Positions 7,226-16,322 of a stretch of DNA of 48,379 nucleotides are shown piece after piece. A program made the translations under genes and the position numbers. The notes under the pieces were generated by a model, which saw nothing but the letters and a program-made list of their open reading frames with translations, did no database searches and had not been told where the DNA came from. Every line of letters starts with the position of its first letter. The stretch's first letter is position 1. The stretch is from Bacteroidia bacterium (GTDB taxonomy: Bacteria; Bacteroidota; Bacteroidia; Bacteroidales; UBA7960), in contig REEA01000129.1 of NCBI GenBank assembly GCA_007695305.1, positions 1 to 48,379 on the forward strand, in the 5' to 3' direction.

Positions 7226-8620
7226 CTATTGTTTTTTTGTTTCCGTATCCAATACTTTACTGATGATAACTCCATCAAATAAGGTAGTTTCGATAAGGTG
7301 ACCTGTTTTTACCTGTTTGGCACTCGTTAATGATTTACCTTTTTGACGTGTAATGCTGTAACCTCTTTTCAACACATTGGCAGGATGCAACTGATTGGCA
7401 ATTCTGCCCAAAGCGTTCAGACCCTCCGAGGCTTTTTTCAAAATAGCCATACTCGTTAACTGTATATGTCCTTGCTGATGACTTAAATTTTCCCGCTCCA
7501 CCTTGAAAAAACCAAAGGCTTGCTTTTTTATGAATTCCAGCTGCTGCCGTAGCATATATTCCCTGGCATTTTTGATAAGGAAGCCTGTGTGTCTGGTCAA
7601 ATGCAGACTGAGTTCCCTTAAATGGCTCCTGTGCCTGAAAAATATGCCGCGACTATGTGTCAAAAACATGTGCACCTGGTGGTTGAAATATTCCTTGCTG
7701 TGTTGCAATTTTTGCAATGAACCGCTAACCAATGTATTTTCCAGGTTGGTAAGGGCCTGGGCAAATTGATGAAATCGTTGAATGAGTGATTCTGCGAGTT
7801 TGGTTGGGGTGATCTCATTGGCGTATGCCACCATTTCCACCACAGTTTCATTGGTAGCATGACCAATGCCTGTTAATACCGGTAAAGGGAAAAGGGCCAC
7901 TTCCCTCGCCAACGTGTAATTGTTATAACACGATAGGCCAATGTCACCACCGCCTCCACGCACAATCACCACCACGTCAAAATGATGCATCAGCTTCCTG
8001 ATCCTGGTGAGTTGGTTAAGGATGGAATCCACCGCGTGGTCTCCCTGAAGGAGGGATGGAAACAAATGGTGATGAAAACGGTATTTATTCGGATTGTGGT
8101 CGATCACTTTGATAAAATCCGCGTATCCCTTGCTTGTTTCCACTGATATAACAGCAATCCGCTGTGGCAGGAGAGGAATCTCAAGATGCTTGTTGGCATC
8201 AAATATCCCCTCCTTTGTAAGCTTTTCGATGCATGCTTGCTTTTCCTGTTCAAGATCACCCAGGGTAAATGCCGGATCAATGTCAATGATACGCAACGAA
8301 AGTCCATATACCGGGTCAAAACTGATTCGTGCAAGAAAAAGGATTTTGATCCCGTCTTTCAAGGGTTCCTTTAGGACATCCAAAAAACGCTGGTTGATGG
8401 CATGATAGTCTTCCTTCCATAAGGTTGCCCGCATCTGGGCTGTAATTTTCCCCGCTTCTTTTTCAACAAGGTCGGGGTAGCAATGACCGGAATACTTGTA
8501 ATGGTTTAATTTGTTCAGTTCCGCCTTGATCCAATAAGCAGACCTGTATCGCTCAGAAAGGGTTTTCCTGATGCTGCGTGCAACTTCCCCAAGTGAAAAA
8601 ATCTTTCTGTCCTCCATCAT
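7226..8620 (-). CDS. xseA: Exodeoxyribonuclease VII large subunit
   Basis: This is the catalytic subunit of exonuclease VII, 464 residues from the ATG at 8620. The frame also opens at a GTG two codons earlier, which is less likely. The N-terminal OB-fold (about 1-105) contains YWIKAELNKLN and the characteristic ATLWKEDY region. The central catalytic domain begins near ILPQRIAVISVETSKGYADF-type sequence and includes VVIVRGGGGDIGL, the family signature, and TGIGHATNETVVEMVA. A long helical region (about 290-400) and a C-terminal segment with HPANVLKRGYSITR complete it. It is co-transcribed with xseB and lies 35 bases downstream of the flavin-reductase-like gene. Confidence 0.96.
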   Translation of the reverse strand: MMEDRKIFSLGEVARSIRKTLSERYRSAYWIKAELNKLNHYKYSGHCYPDLVEKEAGKITAQMRATLWKEDYHAINQRFLDVLKEPLKDGIKILFLARISFDPVYGLSLRIIDIDPAFTLGDLEQEKQACIEKLTKEGIFDANKHLEIPLLPQRIAVISVETSKGYADFIKVIDHNPNKYRFHHHLFPSLLQGDHAVDSILNQLTRIRKLMHHFDVVVIVRGGGGDIGLSCYNNYTLAREVALFPLPVLTGIGHATNETVVEMVAYANEITPTKLAESLIQRFHQFAQALTNLENTLVSGSLQKLQHSKEYFNHQVHMFLTHSRGIFFRHRSHLRELSLHLTRHTGFLIKNAREYMLRQQLEFIKKQAFGFFKVERENLSHQQGHIQLTSMAILKKASEGLNALGRIANQLHPANVLKRGYSITRQKGKSLTSAKQVKTGHLIETTLFDGVIISKVLDTETKKQ

Positions 8621-8655
8621 CTCCACCTTTCATCATTTTTAAAAAAACAGCAGCT

Positions 8656-9237
8656 TTACCCTTTTTTAAGCTCATTCCCAATCTTATAAGGATCACCAAC
8701 TTTTTCTCCAACTCTTCTGTATTCTCTCACTCCGCCGATATATATCAGGGGGTCAAAAGCCCGGATATCTATGGAGCCGATGTTGTCAGCATCTTCCAAT
8801 AAATTGGTGTCAACATGTGTTTCCACGATTTCTCCCACGAAATGATTGGTTCGGCCAATGATACGCCAGTCAACCAGCTTACACTCGAGGTTAAGCGGAC
8901 ATTCTTTGATGATGGGAGACCTAACCACTTTTGAGGGCATTTTGGTAAGACCGGTTTCAGCAAACTTGTCCAGATCTCTACCTGACCTGATTCCGCAAAA
9001 ATCTGCTTCGGTCATGATGGATACCGTAGCAATATTTACCGTGAAATCTTTGTTCGCTTTTATCTCTTCCCCGGAAAATCCGCGGGTGCCGACCGATATT
9101 CCCAATGTTGGCGGTTTGCTTGTCAAAAGACTGACCCATGCAATGGTTACAATATTTGCTTTTTCCATGCTGCCTGTAACTACGAGGGTTGTTGGACAGG
9201 GAAACATGATTTTTTGAGGACCGAATGTTGTTTTCAT
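8656..9237 (-). CDS. Flavin reductase-like FMN-binding protein
   Basis: This 193-residue protein belongs to the flavin reductase-like domain family (split-barrel FMN-binding, DIM6/NTAB). Typical features are the N-terminal PCPTTLVVTG, the substrate/FMN loop IVTIAWVSLLTSKPPTLGISV, and DFTVNIATVS. In this family FMN is held non-covalently and reduced with NAD(P)H or ferredoxin-type donors. Many members in anaerobes have no known partner, and none is apparent here. Length is normal. It lies in the minus-strand run between the C69 peptidase/micro-ORF and xseA, with a spacing compatible with one operon. Confidence 0.88.
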   Translation of the reverse strand: MKTTFGPQKIMFPCPTTLVVTGSMEKANIVTIAWVSLLTSKPPTLGISVGTRGFSGEEIKANKDFTVNIATVSIMTEADFCGIRSGRDLDKFAETGLTKMPSKVVRSPIIKECPLNLECKLVDWRIIGRTNHFVGEIVETHVDTNLLEDADNIGSIDIRAFDPLIYIGGVREYRRVGEKVGDPYKIGNELKKG

Positions 9238-9258
9238 AAGTCTGTAAAAACTTTTGTA

Positions 9259-9398
9259 TTACTTTTTTTTGTTCGCCGCAATAACATCTTTGTCACTGAT
9301 CTCCCGCATCATTTTATCTGTATCGGCATCTCCCGGATTATGCATTCGCCTGATAATTTTTTTTCTACGGGGGCTTCACAGCAGACAATACCATTCAT
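9259..9398 (-). pseudogene. Possible frameshifted micro-ORF (46 aa if restored)
   Basis: Directly after the C69 peptidase stop (4-base gap) an ATG at 9398 opens MNGIVCCEAPVEKK and then meets a run of eight A residues (9364-9357 on the minus strand). In the zero frame it ends at TGA after 29 codons (9309). A one-base backward slip on the A-run joins the -1 frame, which continues IIRRMHNPGDADTDK to KDVIAANKKK and stops at TAA (9261-9259), 21 bases before the flavin-reductase-like start. The joined 46-residue protein is charged and looks natural. It could be a programmed or transcriptional frameshift, an assembly indel, a decayed gene or chance. I recognise no family. Confidence 0.35.
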
Positions 9399-9402
9399 CG
9401 TT

Positions 9403-10959
9403 TTAGTGTGCCCAGTGAATGGTCTTAAGATGGTTAAGCATCTCTTTGGCAGCCTCCAATGCCTGGATGGCTCTTGTGTTTGAGTAATTTGTCAAAAAAG
9501 TCCGTGCGAGCTCAGGATCGTCTTTTAATAATTTCAATGCCACCTCTTCGATGGCCGGCTGCATGGCAAACTGTTCAGCCTCAAAAGGATCCCAACGCTC
9601 CCTGACCCATTTGATATTTGTGGGATAGTTCAGATCAATCATGTTTTCCAGGGCATTAAAAACATCAAACGCGTTGTCCGGATCATAATTGAATGCGCCG
9701 GGAGGTGGATTGAACTGAAAGCTGATATCCAGCGCCTGATCCAGCGGCCAGTCTTTGTAATATGGTTTTGGTGTGGATGTGATACCCGCATACCAGGGTA
9801 CGAGCACTGAGCCGCAGGGTGCAGCTGTGGTTCGCCAGGCAACGGATCCTACTTCTGCAGGCAGCCAGTTTCTCAACTGGTAAACCACCAGCTCCTGTGA
9901 TGTGCTGCTGCAAATGGCCCCTGTACCCGGCAAGTGATGCGGAGATGCATCTGTTGGCATGCCAAGCGCGTACGAAAGGGACATATCAGGCTCCTGACCA
10001 TCAATGTGTCCATGACTACGGATGATATTGGCCACATCAGATATCGTAAATAAATGTTCGCTATATAACGCAAAGGGTAGTTGCTGCTCTGCCGGCAGTT
10101 CGATCAATTCATTCTTTACCAGTGATTGACTGAACCACTGCCGTGGATCTACCCCATACTCATCCATAAAACTACCCTCGTATGGAGGCAGATTGAAAGC
10201 ATCCCTGAAGCTGAAAGGTTCACCGCTGTCAGGATTGTACCAACCGCGTGATATGGCATATTCTACCAAACCTTCGGAGGCGAGTACATTATCCGTGTCA
10301 CTGAGATCTGCTTCCGGACCAATGATATGAACATTGGGCAACAAAACAATGGCATCATCGGGAACCCGCTGTGCGATCCAGTGTTTACCCCTTACCACAC
10401 CAAGCAGCCAGGCTTCATTAGCGTCGGCTATGATGTAAGTGCGCCCTGAAGCTGCATAACCAAAATAATTCAGCAGCTCGGTGGCAATATCAACGCCTTC
10501 TCTGGCAGTTTTTGCCCTCTGAGCCACAATTCGCCGCAATTTATAACCAATGCCACCGTCAACAATATCGCCGCGTGCGACCAGCTCATCGTATGTGTCT
10601 TCGCGGGTTCGGCACGCATCCGATGATATGGCCACACCAAATTCATTGAAATAACCGTCGCTAAATTCCACACCGGGATTGCTGGTCCATAAATAGGCAT
10701 AGGTTTCGTTCGCTTGCGGCCATTTCCCGCCACGACGCAGGTGAACCATGCTGCCCGGAACATGCTCCATACGGGGAACGTATCTGTAGCTCAGATTACG
10801 CAAACCACCGTTTTGCTCAAGGTGACCAAACAGGACCGAACCGTCGGCCGAAGCATCCTTTCCCACAATAACTGCAAAACAGGCACTTGCTTCATTTTTG
10901 GTAAAAATGATGGAAACCACAACCATCATCATAATGACAATCTTTTTGCTTTTTTTCAT
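9403..10959 (-). CDS. Secreted C69-family dipeptidase (PepD-like Ntn hydrolase)
   Basis: This 518-residue protein belongs to peptidase family C69. An N-terminal signal (about 1-26, ending in ASA) is followed directly by C27 in CFAVIVGKDASADGS; in Ntn hydrolases the exposed N-terminal cysteine is the nucleophile, so signal cleavage should generate the active enzyme. Other family signatures are FNEFGVAISSDACRTRE and YIIADANEAWLLGVVRGKHW. The C69 domain runs to about 400, and the rest is the usual helical tail. The enzyme should hydrolyse dipeptides in the periplasm or outside the cell. The CFAV cysteine is not in a good lipobox (no Leu at -3), so I prefer the Ntn reading over a lipoprotein. Confidence 0.92.
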   Translation of the reverse strand: MKKSKKIVIMMMVVVSIIFTKNEASACFAVIVGKDASADGSVLFGHLEQNGGLRNLSYRYVPRMEHVPGSMVHLRRGGKWPQANETYAYLWTSNPGVEFSDGYFNEFGVAISSDACRTREDTYDELVARGDIVDGGIGYKLRRIVAQRAKTAREGVDIATELLNYFGYAASGRTYIIADANEAWLLGVVRGKHWIAQRVPDDAIVLLPNVHIIGPEADLSDTDNVLASEGLVEYAISRGWYNPDSGEPFSFRDAFNLPPYEGSFMDEYGVDPRQWFSQSLVKNELIELPAEQQLPFALYSEHLFTISDVANIIRSHGHIDGQEPDMSLSYALGMPTDASPHHLPGTGAICSSTSQELVVYQLRNWLPAEVGSVAWRTTAAPCGSVLVPWYAGITSTPKPYYKDWPLDQALDISFQFNPPPGAFNYDPDNAFDVFNALENMIDLNYPTNIKWVRERWDPFEAEQFAMQPAIEEVALKLLKDDPELARTFLTNYSNTRAIQALEAAKEMLNHLKTIHWAH

Positions 10960-11093
10960 TTTCTGACTGTGTTGAATATTGATATTGCGACTCTAATCTT
11001 TTTCACAGGCATGTTTATGATGATGGCCTGTATCTTCATCCCACCCGGTTTGCGGGCCAGAGATGTTTTTTACGTCCTGCGGGAGCTTGTTTT

Positions 11094-12788
11094 TCAATCA
11101 TCCGCCAGGTCAAAAACCACCTCACCGCCCAGGACGGTTTTCAAAACCCTGATCCGGTGAATATCCTCCGCGGGTATGGCCATATAATCCCTGTCAATTA
11201 CCAGGAAATCAGCGAGCTTGCCGGGGGATATACTTCCTTTTATATCCTCTGAAAATTCAAGGTATGCCGGCCAGATTGTATATGCTTTCAGGGCTTCTTC
11301 GCGAGTCATTGATTGTTCAGAGAACCAACCGTCAGGAGGGTTGTTCTCCCGGTCTTGACGTGTAACGGCGGCATGCAATCCATAGAATGGATTAAAAGGT
11401 GACACGTAATAGTCGGATCCTGCAGATATTAATCCACCTGCATCCAGAATGCTTCGCCATGCATACGCTCCTGCATATGCCCGGTCATATCCTATTCTGC
11501 TTTCAACGAAAAGCATATCTTCAGTGGCATGGATGGGTTGCATGGAAGCCAGGATCTTCCTGTCGGCAAATCGCCGGATGTCTTCCGGATGAAGGATCTG
11601 TGCATGCTCCACCACCAGCCGGGCTTCACGGGGACTTTTACCGCTGATTTCCATGGCTTTCTCGAAAGCATCCAGCGTGGCCCTGTTGCCTCTGTCGCCG
11701 ATAGAATGTGTTCGGGTGCTAAATCCCAACTCCAGCAGATCAGCCACCAGCCGTGCATAAACGTCCGTATCTTCGCCAAGTGGTCGCAAAGCGCCTGTTT
11801 CGCCGGACATATCATCATAGGGTTCCAACAGGGCAGCACCCCGACCTCCAAGAGAACCATCCACGAATTTTTTTACCCACCTTACCGTATAGCGATGGTC
11901 ATAAAGGCCGATAAGGGGTGTACGCATCTCTTTTGCGGCAGACTCCGTAACCGCATCCATCAGTCTGACTTTCAAAAGCCCTTTCTCAAAAGCATCCTTT
12001 CGGATAGCAACATCTTCAAGTGTGGTAGGAGTAAGGTCATGGGCAGTTGTGATACCGGCTGCCAGCAGTGCATTACCAGCCAGACGATAGGCTTCAAGCC
12101 ACTGCGCGTGGTCAAGGTCCGGATCAGGTGGAATGTGACGCGTAACCAATGCTCCCGCCGCAGATACAAGCACGCCCGTAGGCTCCCCACTTTCATCCCG
12201 GACAATGATTCCGGCCTCAGGATCAACGGTCTCTGCAGTTATACCGGCAACCCGCAAAGCAAGGCTGTTCACAAAATGCGCATGACCGCAATACCTCCTT
12301 AAAACAACAGGATTATACGGACTAACCGCATCAAGTAAATGCCGGTGTGGAGGATCCTCCCATATGGCATCATTATAACCGCGTGCAACAATCCATGCCC
12401 CGCTGTCTGCACGCGCAACAGCCTCCCCTATGGTCTCCAGCAACGCATCCATTGGTAACCAGTAGATATCCAGCGGAGCCATTAAAAGATTCTTTGCCAG
12501 GCCATCAAAATGCATGTGGCTCTCGGTGAGACCCGGAATCACCGTTAAGCCTTCCAGGTCTGCCACCCTGGTCTTTCGACCGGCAAAAGCCATCGCTGAT
12601 TCAGTATTGCCTACATACACGAAGCGGTCGCCTTTAACAGCCAATGCAGTAGCATGCATTAAATCCTCGTCTGCAGTGTAGATGTTGGCGTTAATATAAA
12701 TCGTATCCGCCTGATCAACACCACAGGATGAAAGCAGGCACACCATCAGGACGGTGAAAAAAATAAACAACAAAGCTTTTCGTTTCAT
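11094..12788 (-). CDS. Lipoprotein amidohydrolase (YtcJ/NfdA-like)
   Basis: This 564-residue protein is a metal-dependent amidohydrolase of the YtcJ type. The signal peptide ends in the lipobox LSSC with C22 lipidated, so it should be anchored in the envelope. Metal and catalytic motifs in order are H-x-H in TESHMHFDG, a candidate carboxylated lysine region at KKFVDGSLGGRG, H in THSIGDRGN, H in VVEHAQI, and D in ISAGSDYYVSPFNP. The N- and C-terminal strands form the composite beta-sandwich. Substrates in this group are poorly known (formamides, N-substituted amides). It lies behind a 134-base gap from the C69 peptidase on the same strand, so both may act on extracellular amides or peptides. 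Confidence 0.92.
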   Translation of the reverse strand: MKRKALLFIFFTVLMVCLLSSCGVDQADTIYINANIYTADEDLMHATALAVKGDRFVYVGNTESAMAFAGRKTRVADLEGLTVIPGLTESHMHFDGLAKNLLMAPLDIYWLPMDALLETIGEAVARADSGAWIVARGYNDAIWEDPPHRHLLDAVSPYNPVVLRRYCGHAHFVNSLALRVAGITAETVDPEAGIIVRDESGEPTGVLVSAAGALVTRHIPPDPDLDHAQWLEAYRLAGNALLAAGITTAHDLTPTTLEDVAIRKDAFEKGLLKVRLMDAVTESAAKEMRTPLIGLYDHRYTVRWVKKFVDGSLGGRGAALLEPYDDMSGETGALRPLGEDTDVYARLVADLLELGFSTRTHSIGDRGNRATLDAFEKAMEISGKSPREARLVVEHAQILHPEDIRRFADRKILASMQPIHATEDMLFVESRIGYDRAYAGAYAWRSILDAGGLISAGSDYYVSPFNPFYGLHAAVTRQDRENNPPDGWFSEQSMTREEALKAYTIWPAYLEFSEDIKGSISPGKLADFLVIDRDYMAIPAEDIHRIRVLKTVLGGEVVFDLADD

Positions 12789-13119
12789 ATTTTAATCGTT
12801 TCGGGTGAATATCTTGTGCACATAACTATTTGTTAAATAGAACTTTGATAGTTTTCTACTAAAGTAAAAGTGCAAGTAACCGATATCTTACATTAAGAAT
12901 GATTAAGACGGTTTCAGTCAATTATAATCACTTCCTTGATTGCCGGCTGAAGCGGAATCTTCAGAAATTAATGCATAGATTGATCATGCAATAATAGGTA
13001 AAAATACGTAAAAATGAAAAATCGAATTAGGCTATCGGACAAAAACAGCATTTTTGTGGAAGAACAAAAAAATTGCAAATGAAATAAAGATTGCTTAGTT
13101 TTATCCATTATTATAGATC
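12789..13119. other. Divergent intergenic region
   Basis: This region lies between the divergent amidohydrolase and transglycosylase genes. It is AT-rich and has no supported gene; a 22-codon frame from 13014 on the plus strand has no support beyond its start and stop. It holds the putative plus-strand promoter at 13073-13103. I find no clear minus-strand -7/-33 pair for the amidohydrolase. Confidence 0.6.
13073..13103 (+). promoter_or_regulatory. Probable promoter of the MltF-like gene
   Basis: TTG at 13073-13075, a 20-base spacer and TAGTTTTA at 13096-13103 (one mismatch to TAnnTTTG) give a start near 13109, about 11 bases ahead of the ATG at 13120. Confidence 0.45.
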
Positions 13120-14529
13120 ATGCTGAAAAGACCTGCCCATATCATTTTAGCGCTGACGATGGGAAGCAGCCTGTTTTTTGGTTGCCATTCAAGACCCGAA
13201 GTCATTGACATGCCTCAAATTACTGAACGGGGTGAACTGGTTGCCATAACCGGTTATAGCCCTTTCAGCTATTTTGTATATCGCGGTGAAGTAATGGGTT
13301 ATGATTATGAATTGCTCGGTTTACTGGAAGATTACCTGGATATTACTGTGCGCATTGTATTGGCCCATGATTTTGATGAAATGATCCGGATGCTGGAACA
13401 GGGTAAAGGAGACCTGATTGCCTATGGTTTGACAGTCACCACAGAGCGTCGTGAACGTTTGGCATTTACTGACCCGATGAATATGACCAGGCAGGTATTG
13501 GTGCAAAGGAGGCCCGACAATTGGCGCCGGATGATGTTGCACCAGATTGAGAATGAACTAATCAGGAACCCGTTGGAACTGTCGGGCAAAACCATCCATG
13601 TAAGACGCGGTTCAGCATACAATGAACGCCTCCGCAACTTATCCCGGGAAATCGGAGCAGAAATACACATCCTGGAAGCAGATATAGGTGTTACTACCGA
13701 ACAACTGATCCGCAAAGTGGCAGAAAAGCAAATCGATTACACGGTGGCAGATGAAAACATCGCCGCCATGCAGTCTGCCTATTATCAGAACCTGGACGTT
13801 TCAACGGCCATCAGCTTGCCCCAGCAGACAGCCTGGGCCGTAAGACCATCTTCAGAATTGTTATTGGATACCCTGAACGCATGGCTGCAGAATGCCCGTA
13901 AACATGTTGATTATTACGTGATCTATAACAAATATTACGAAAACCGCAGGACCTTCAGGCTTCGTTATGGCAGCGAATTTTTTCCCATCACCGGAGGAAC
14001 AATTTCACCCTACGATAGTTTGTTAAAGGAACAATCTGCCCTGATCAACTGGGATTGGAGGTTGCTGGCTGCTTTGATATACAGGGAGTCACGTTTCGAT
14101 CCGCATGCACGTTCCTGGGCAGGAGCAGAAGGCTTGATGCAGTTGATGCCGCCAACCGCAAAAGCCTTTGGTGCTGAAAACCCTTTCGACCCCATACAAA
14201 ACATCATAGCCGGAGTTCGATTCCTGGAATGGCTGGACAACTATTGGGCAAAAGAAATAATGGATGAAAATCAGCGCCTTCATTTTATTATTGCCTCCTA
14301 TAATGCAGGCCAGGGACATGTGCAGGATGCACGGCGACTGGCAAAAGCAGAAGGCGCAGATCCTGATATCTGGTTTGATAACGTGGAAAAATATATGCTG
14401 AAAAAATCCAACCCGGAATACTATCTTCGGGAAGAAGTGATCTATGGCTATGCCGCAGGTGAAGAACCCGTAACATATGTGCAAACCATTCTGAACCTCC
14501 ATGCACACTACAAACTATTTTTTGATTAG
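13120..14529 (+). CDS. MltF-like membrane-bound lytic transglycosylase
   Basis: This 469-residue protein has the MltF architecture: an N-terminal signal with a probable lipobox (LFFGC, C22), a periplasmic solute-binding-like domain (about 32-275; GYDYELLGLLEDYL and DLIAYGLTVTTERRERLAFT), and a C-terminal SLT/lysozyme-like domain (about 300-460). In the latter the catalytic glutamate is E323 in LIYRESRFDP, followed by AEGLMQLMPPTA and ASYNAGQGHV. It cleaves the MurNAc-GlcNAc bond in murein with 1,6-anhydro product formation. The solute-binding part is thought to respond to muropeptides in characterised homologues. Length fits the family. It appears to be a single-gene unit. Confidence 0.93.
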   Translation: MLKRPAHIILALTMGSSLFFGCHSRPEVIDMPQITERGELVAITGYSPFSYFVYRGEVMGYDYELLGLLEDYLDITVRIVLAHDFDEMIRMLEQGKGDLIAYGLTVTTERRERLAFTDPMNMTRQVLVQRRPDNWRRMMLHQIENELIRNPLELSGKTIHVRRGSAYNERLRNLSREIGAEIHILEADIGVTTEQLIRKVAEKQIDYTVADENIAAMQSAYYQNLDVSTAISLPQQTAWAVRPSSELLLDTLNAWLQNARKHVDYYVIYNKYYENRRTFRLRYGSEFFPITGGTISPYDSLLKEQSALINWDWRLLAALIYRESRFDPHARSWAGAEGLMQLMPPTAKAFGAENPFDPIQNIIAGVRFLEWLDNYWAKEIMDENQRLHFIIASYNAGQGHVQDARRLAKAEGADPDIWFDNVEKYMLKKSNPEYYLREEVIYGYAAGEEPVTYVQTILNLHAHYKLFFD

Positions 14530-14668
14530 CTAAGCTCAGCTCCGGTTATACATTCTATTGAATCATTGCTTTATTGTACTGCTGAAAACAGACACCAATG
14601 GCTACGAAAGCAAACAATGTGCTTATTTGAATGTTATACATTTATCTATACAGATAAACTGATATTTA

Positions 14669-15628
14669 ATGTCGCAGAATATGAACATCACAGGCATACA
14701 TCACATCACCGCCCTTGCTGGTGATGCACAAAAGAATCTTGATTTTTACACAGGTGTCCTTGGTTTGCGTTTTATCAAGAAGACCGTTAATTTTGATGAT
14801 CCGGGAGTATATCATTTATATTATGGTGATGATATTGGCAGTCCGGGCAGTATTATGACTTTTTTTCCCTATGGGGGAATCAGGCGTGGAAGGCATGGAA
14901 CAGGACTGGTGAACACCACCACTTTTTCTGTGCCTATGGACGCGCTGGGTTACTGGGAAAAACGGCTGGATCGTTTTGATATACCCCGCAAGAATGCCCA
15001 GGAACGTCTGGGCAAAGAGGTATTTATTTATTTTGAGGATCATGATGGTTTGGGTATGGAATTGGTTTTTAATGATCTTGATGAAAGAAAACCTTATTCT
15101 GATGGACCCGTCCCGCCCGAATATGCCATCAGGGGATTTTACAGTGCGGAGATCTGGGCAAGCGGATATGAGCGCACCGGAGCACTGCTTACAGGTAAAA
15201 TGGATCACCGCTTGATAGGAGAAAGCGGCAACCGTTTTCGGTTTGCCACTCTTGATGTCCCGGGAAATTACATTGATATCCTTGTTCCATCATCGAATAC
15301 TACCGGCTTGAGCGGGTACGGTACCATTCACCACATTGCTTTTCGTTCACCCGACACAAACAGTCAGCAGGAAATAAGGCAAAGCATCAGACAATATGGC
15401 TTGCAGCCAACACCCGTTATCGACAGGCAATACTTTAAATCGGTATATTTCAGAGAGCCTGGTGGCGTATTGTTTGAGATAGCCACCGATGCCCCGGGTT
15501 TCACAGTGGATGAAGCCCCGGATAAGTTGGGATCAGAACTCAGGCTGCCGCCTCATCACGAATTCAACCGTAAGCATATCGAATCCGGGTTGCCTGCCAT
15601 CGCTGAACATTCAAAAAGCTATGTGTAA
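14669..15628 (+). CDS. Ring-cleaving dioxygenase-like VOC protein (MhqO-like)
   Basis: This 319-residue protein has two vicinal-oxygen-chelate modules, at about 5-140 and 155-285. The first carries GIHHITALAGDAQKNLDFYT and the second GTIHHIAFRSPD, with a glutamate in PGGVLFEIATD; these provide the His-His-Glu metal site of the PcpA/LinE/MhqO group, which cleaves hydroquinones. Its stop overlaps the start of the following hydrolase gene by one base (TAATG). In Bacillus the orthologous types MhqO and MhqD act together in quinone resistance under MhqR. I see no MarR-like regulator here. The cleaved substrate is an inference from family. Confidence 0.87.
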   Translation: MSQNMNITGIHHITALAGDAQKNLDFYTGVLGLRFIKKTVNFDDPGVYHLYYGDDIGSPGSIMTFFPYGGIRRGRHGTGLVNTTTFSVPMDALGYWEKRLDRFDIPRKNAQERLGKEVFIYFEDHDGLGMELVFNDLDERKPYSDGPVPPEYAIRGFYSAEIWASGYERTGALLTGKMDHRLIGESGNRFRFATLDVPGNYIDILVPSSNTTGLSGYGTIHHIAFRSPDTNSQQEIRQSIRQYGLQPTPVIDRQYFKSVYFREPGGVLFEIATDAPGFTVDEAPDKLGSELRLPPHHEFNRKHIESGLPAIAEHSKSYV

Positions 15629-16248
15629 TGCACGAAAAGAAAGTAATATATGCCGGTAAAAGGCTCGCTGAAGCGGGAAAAGCCATCATCCTGATACACG
15701 GTCGGGGCGGAACAGCAGAAAATATACTTTCGCTCACCGAACATCTCGAATTGGACGAATTTGCCATCCTTGCACCTCAGGCTACGCGCAATACCTGGTA
15801 TCCTTATTCATTTTTGGTACCCCGGCAGCAAAACCAACCCTGGCTTAATGCAGCCCTTGGGCTCATTGGTGAACTGGTGAATGACATCATGCTGACCGGC
15901 ATCACCAAAGAAAACATCTTCATCAGCGGTTTCTCGCAAGGTGCTTGCCTGAGCCTTGAGTTTGCCGCAAGGAACCCGGGCCGCTACGGTGGTATTATTG
16001 CCTTTACAGGTGGTCTGATCGGAGATAAAATCACCCCGGATCAGTATAATGGGGACTTCCTCCAGACACCGGTATTCATCGGAACAAGTGACCCTGATCC
16101 GCATATACCTGTTGAAAGGGCAAAACAATCAGAACAGATTCTCCGGAACATGCATGCAAAAACAACATTGAAAATTTACAAAGATTTGGGGCATATGATC
16201 AGCCTTGAACAACTGGATACCGTCAATACACTGTTTTTTGCATCATAA
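15628..16248 (+). CDS. Alpha/beta hydrolase (MhqD-like carboxylesterase)
   Basis: This 206-residue protein is a phospholipase/carboxylesterase-family alpha/beta hydrolase. An oxyanion loop LIHGRGGTAEN lies near the start, the nucleophile elbow is ISGFSQGACLSLE, the acid is in GTSDPDPHIPV, and the catalytic histidine is in DLGHMISLEQ. It has no signal peptide, so it is cytosolic. Its start overlaps the stop of the dioxygenase gene, showing translational coupling. Together they resemble the mhqO/mhqD pair that deals with quinones and related electrophiles. Length is typical. Confidence 0.88.
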   Translation: MHEKKVIYAGKRLAEAGKAIILIHGRGGTAENILSLTEHLELDEFAILAPQATRNTWYPYSFLVPRQQNQPWLNAALGLIGELVNDIMLTGITKENIFISGFSQGACLSLEFAARNPGRYGGIIAFTGGLIGDKITPDQYNGDFLQTPVFIGTSDPDPHIPVERAKQSEQILRNMHAKTTLKIYKDLGHMISLEQLDTVNTLFFAS

Positions 16249-16278
16249 AGCTTTATGTTTAGCCTCCCAATTATTCCG

Positions 16279-16286
16279 TATTTTTG
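16279..16286 (+). promoter_or_regulatory. -7 element upstream of nucleotidyltransferase
   Basis: TATTTTTG at 16279-16286 is a perfect TAnnTTTG, 36 bases before the ATG at 16323. No well-spaced TTTG partner is present, so promoter strength is uncertain. Confidence 0.4.
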
Positions 16287-16322
16287 CCCTGAATGTGATT
16301 TTTTTGATGAAAACAATGTGCC

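Noticed and set aside
10960-11093. Search for a promoter or small RNA between the C69 peptidase and amidohydrolase genes
   Set aside because: No TAnnTTTG element with a partner and no stable hairpin were found; the two genes may be co-transcribed.
13014-13082. 22-codon frame starting MKNRIRLSDKN upstream of the transglycosylase gene
   Set aside because: It is too short to judge, it ends within the spacer of the predicted promoter, and nothing links it to translation.
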